The translations under genes and the position numbers were made by a program. A DNA stretch of 64,000 bases from Gammaproteobacteria bacterium (GTDB lineage Bacteria > Pseudomonadota > Gammaproteobacteria > Steroidobacterales > Woeseiaceae). The notes under the pieces were generated by a model. The model saw only the letters and a program-made list of their open reading frames with translations. It made no database searches and had not been told where the DNA came from. The stretch spans positions 1-64,000 of the forward strand of contig JAOTVR010000003.1 in the NCBI GenBank assembly GCA_029863305.1, given 5' to 3'. Position 1 is the first letter of the stretch, and each line of letters opens with the position of its first letter. This document shows positions 63,806 to 64,000 of the stretch, in pieces.

Positions 63806-64000
63806 TTGAAAAGCACACACATCATCGGCATTCGATCGTTCGTCGTTTTCGTCGCGGTCATGGTTCTGTCTGCATGCACTGCGATGCGGCCCGGCTACGA
63901 GACTCCAACCGTTACCGTGAATTCTTTTCGCAGCTTGCCTTCGGAAGGTGCGTTGCCAAGCTTCGAAATCGGATTGCACGTTATCAACCCGAACTCGACA
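63806..64000 (+). CDS. LEA type 2-like lipoprotein (5' part, cut by window end)
   Basis: The first 65 codons from TTG 63806, with a GGAG ribosome binding site about 10 bp upstream. It is too short for the track's cut. Lipobox VLSAC near residue 22 is followed by VTVNSFRSLPSEGALPSFEI and GLHVINPNST, which resembles the start of LEA_2/WHy domains. These domains bind hydrophobic molecules or membranes in stress tolerance. The rest lies outside the window. Confidence 0.72.
   Translation, partial: MKSTHIIGIRSFVVFVAVMVLSACTAMRPGYETPTVTVNSFRSLPSEGALPSFEIGLHVINPNST

Overview
The window is about 64 kb of chromosome from a moderately GC-rich Gram-negative bacterium, most likely a gammaproteobacterium. 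This rests on an outer-membrane barrel fragment, many lipobox signal peptides, LolA/MMPL export genes, a sigma-54 regulatory circuit, a monomeric isocitrate dehydrogenase and E. coli-like ygfK/ssnA/xdhD genes. A free-living, perhaps marine lineage fits the gene content, but that is inference. I see no rRNA or tRNA genes, CRISPR arrays, transposases, integrases or phage genes. Coding density is very high: every gap between genes is under about 200 bp.

Region 1 (1-7.7 kb) starts with the tail of an outer-membrane barrel protein. It is followed by a MacAB/HlyD-type ABC export operon on the minus strand and a divergent NtrC-type response regulator plus histidine kinase. A consensus -24/-12 sigma-54 promoter faces the export operon, and paired palindromic sites 21 bp apart lie upstream of it. 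The two-component system therefore very probably switches on the exporter.

Region 2 (7.7-25.4 kb) is one run of about 20 overlapping minus-strand genes: a complete aryl polyene (APE/xanthomonadin/flexirubin type) pigment cluster. It has an ammonia lyase and an acyl:ACP ligase for the aryl starter, two ACPs, two full ketosynthases and a short ketosynthase-like chain length factor. It also has a ketoreductase, two hotdog dehydratases, a thioesterase, a phosphopantetheinyl transferase, acyl/glycosyl transferases for lipid attachment, and a LolA/MMPL/lipoprotein export set. A flavin-dependent halogenase-like enzyme with its key motifs intact suggests a halogenated product.

Region 3 (25.5-35.4 kb) holds a lipoprotein hydrolase, a small exported protein, and an ECF sigma factor/membrane anti-sigma-like/HEAT-repeat operon. 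It also holds a lipoprotein cytochrome c, a secreted DUF11-type protein with a lipase-like lipoprotein, and monomeric NADP-isocitrate dehydrogenase.

Region 4 (35.6-49.8 kb) is a tightly packed operon related to the E. coli ygeW-ygfK/xdhD purine (uric acid) catabolism genes. It encodes a YgfK flavin/Fe-S reductase, SsnA amidohydrolase, molybdenum hydroxylase subunits, YgeY hydrolase, YgeW carbamoyltransferase and carbamate kinase. Two PLP fold-type II enzymes take the place normally held by diaminopropionate ammonia-lyase, and no hyuA-type hydantoinase is present. Heterocycle breakdown ending in carbamoyl phosphate and ATP is the likely role.

Region 5 (49.9-64 kb) holds a DUF2339/DUF3999 membrane pair, an LCAT-like lipoprotein, an MsbA-type ABC exporter, a fructose-bisphosphate aldolase and pyruvate phosphate dikinase pair, and a secreted reprolysin-like metalloprotease with a C-terminal sorting tail. 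It ends with a small lipoprotein and the start of a LEA-type 2 lipoprotein cut by the window edge.
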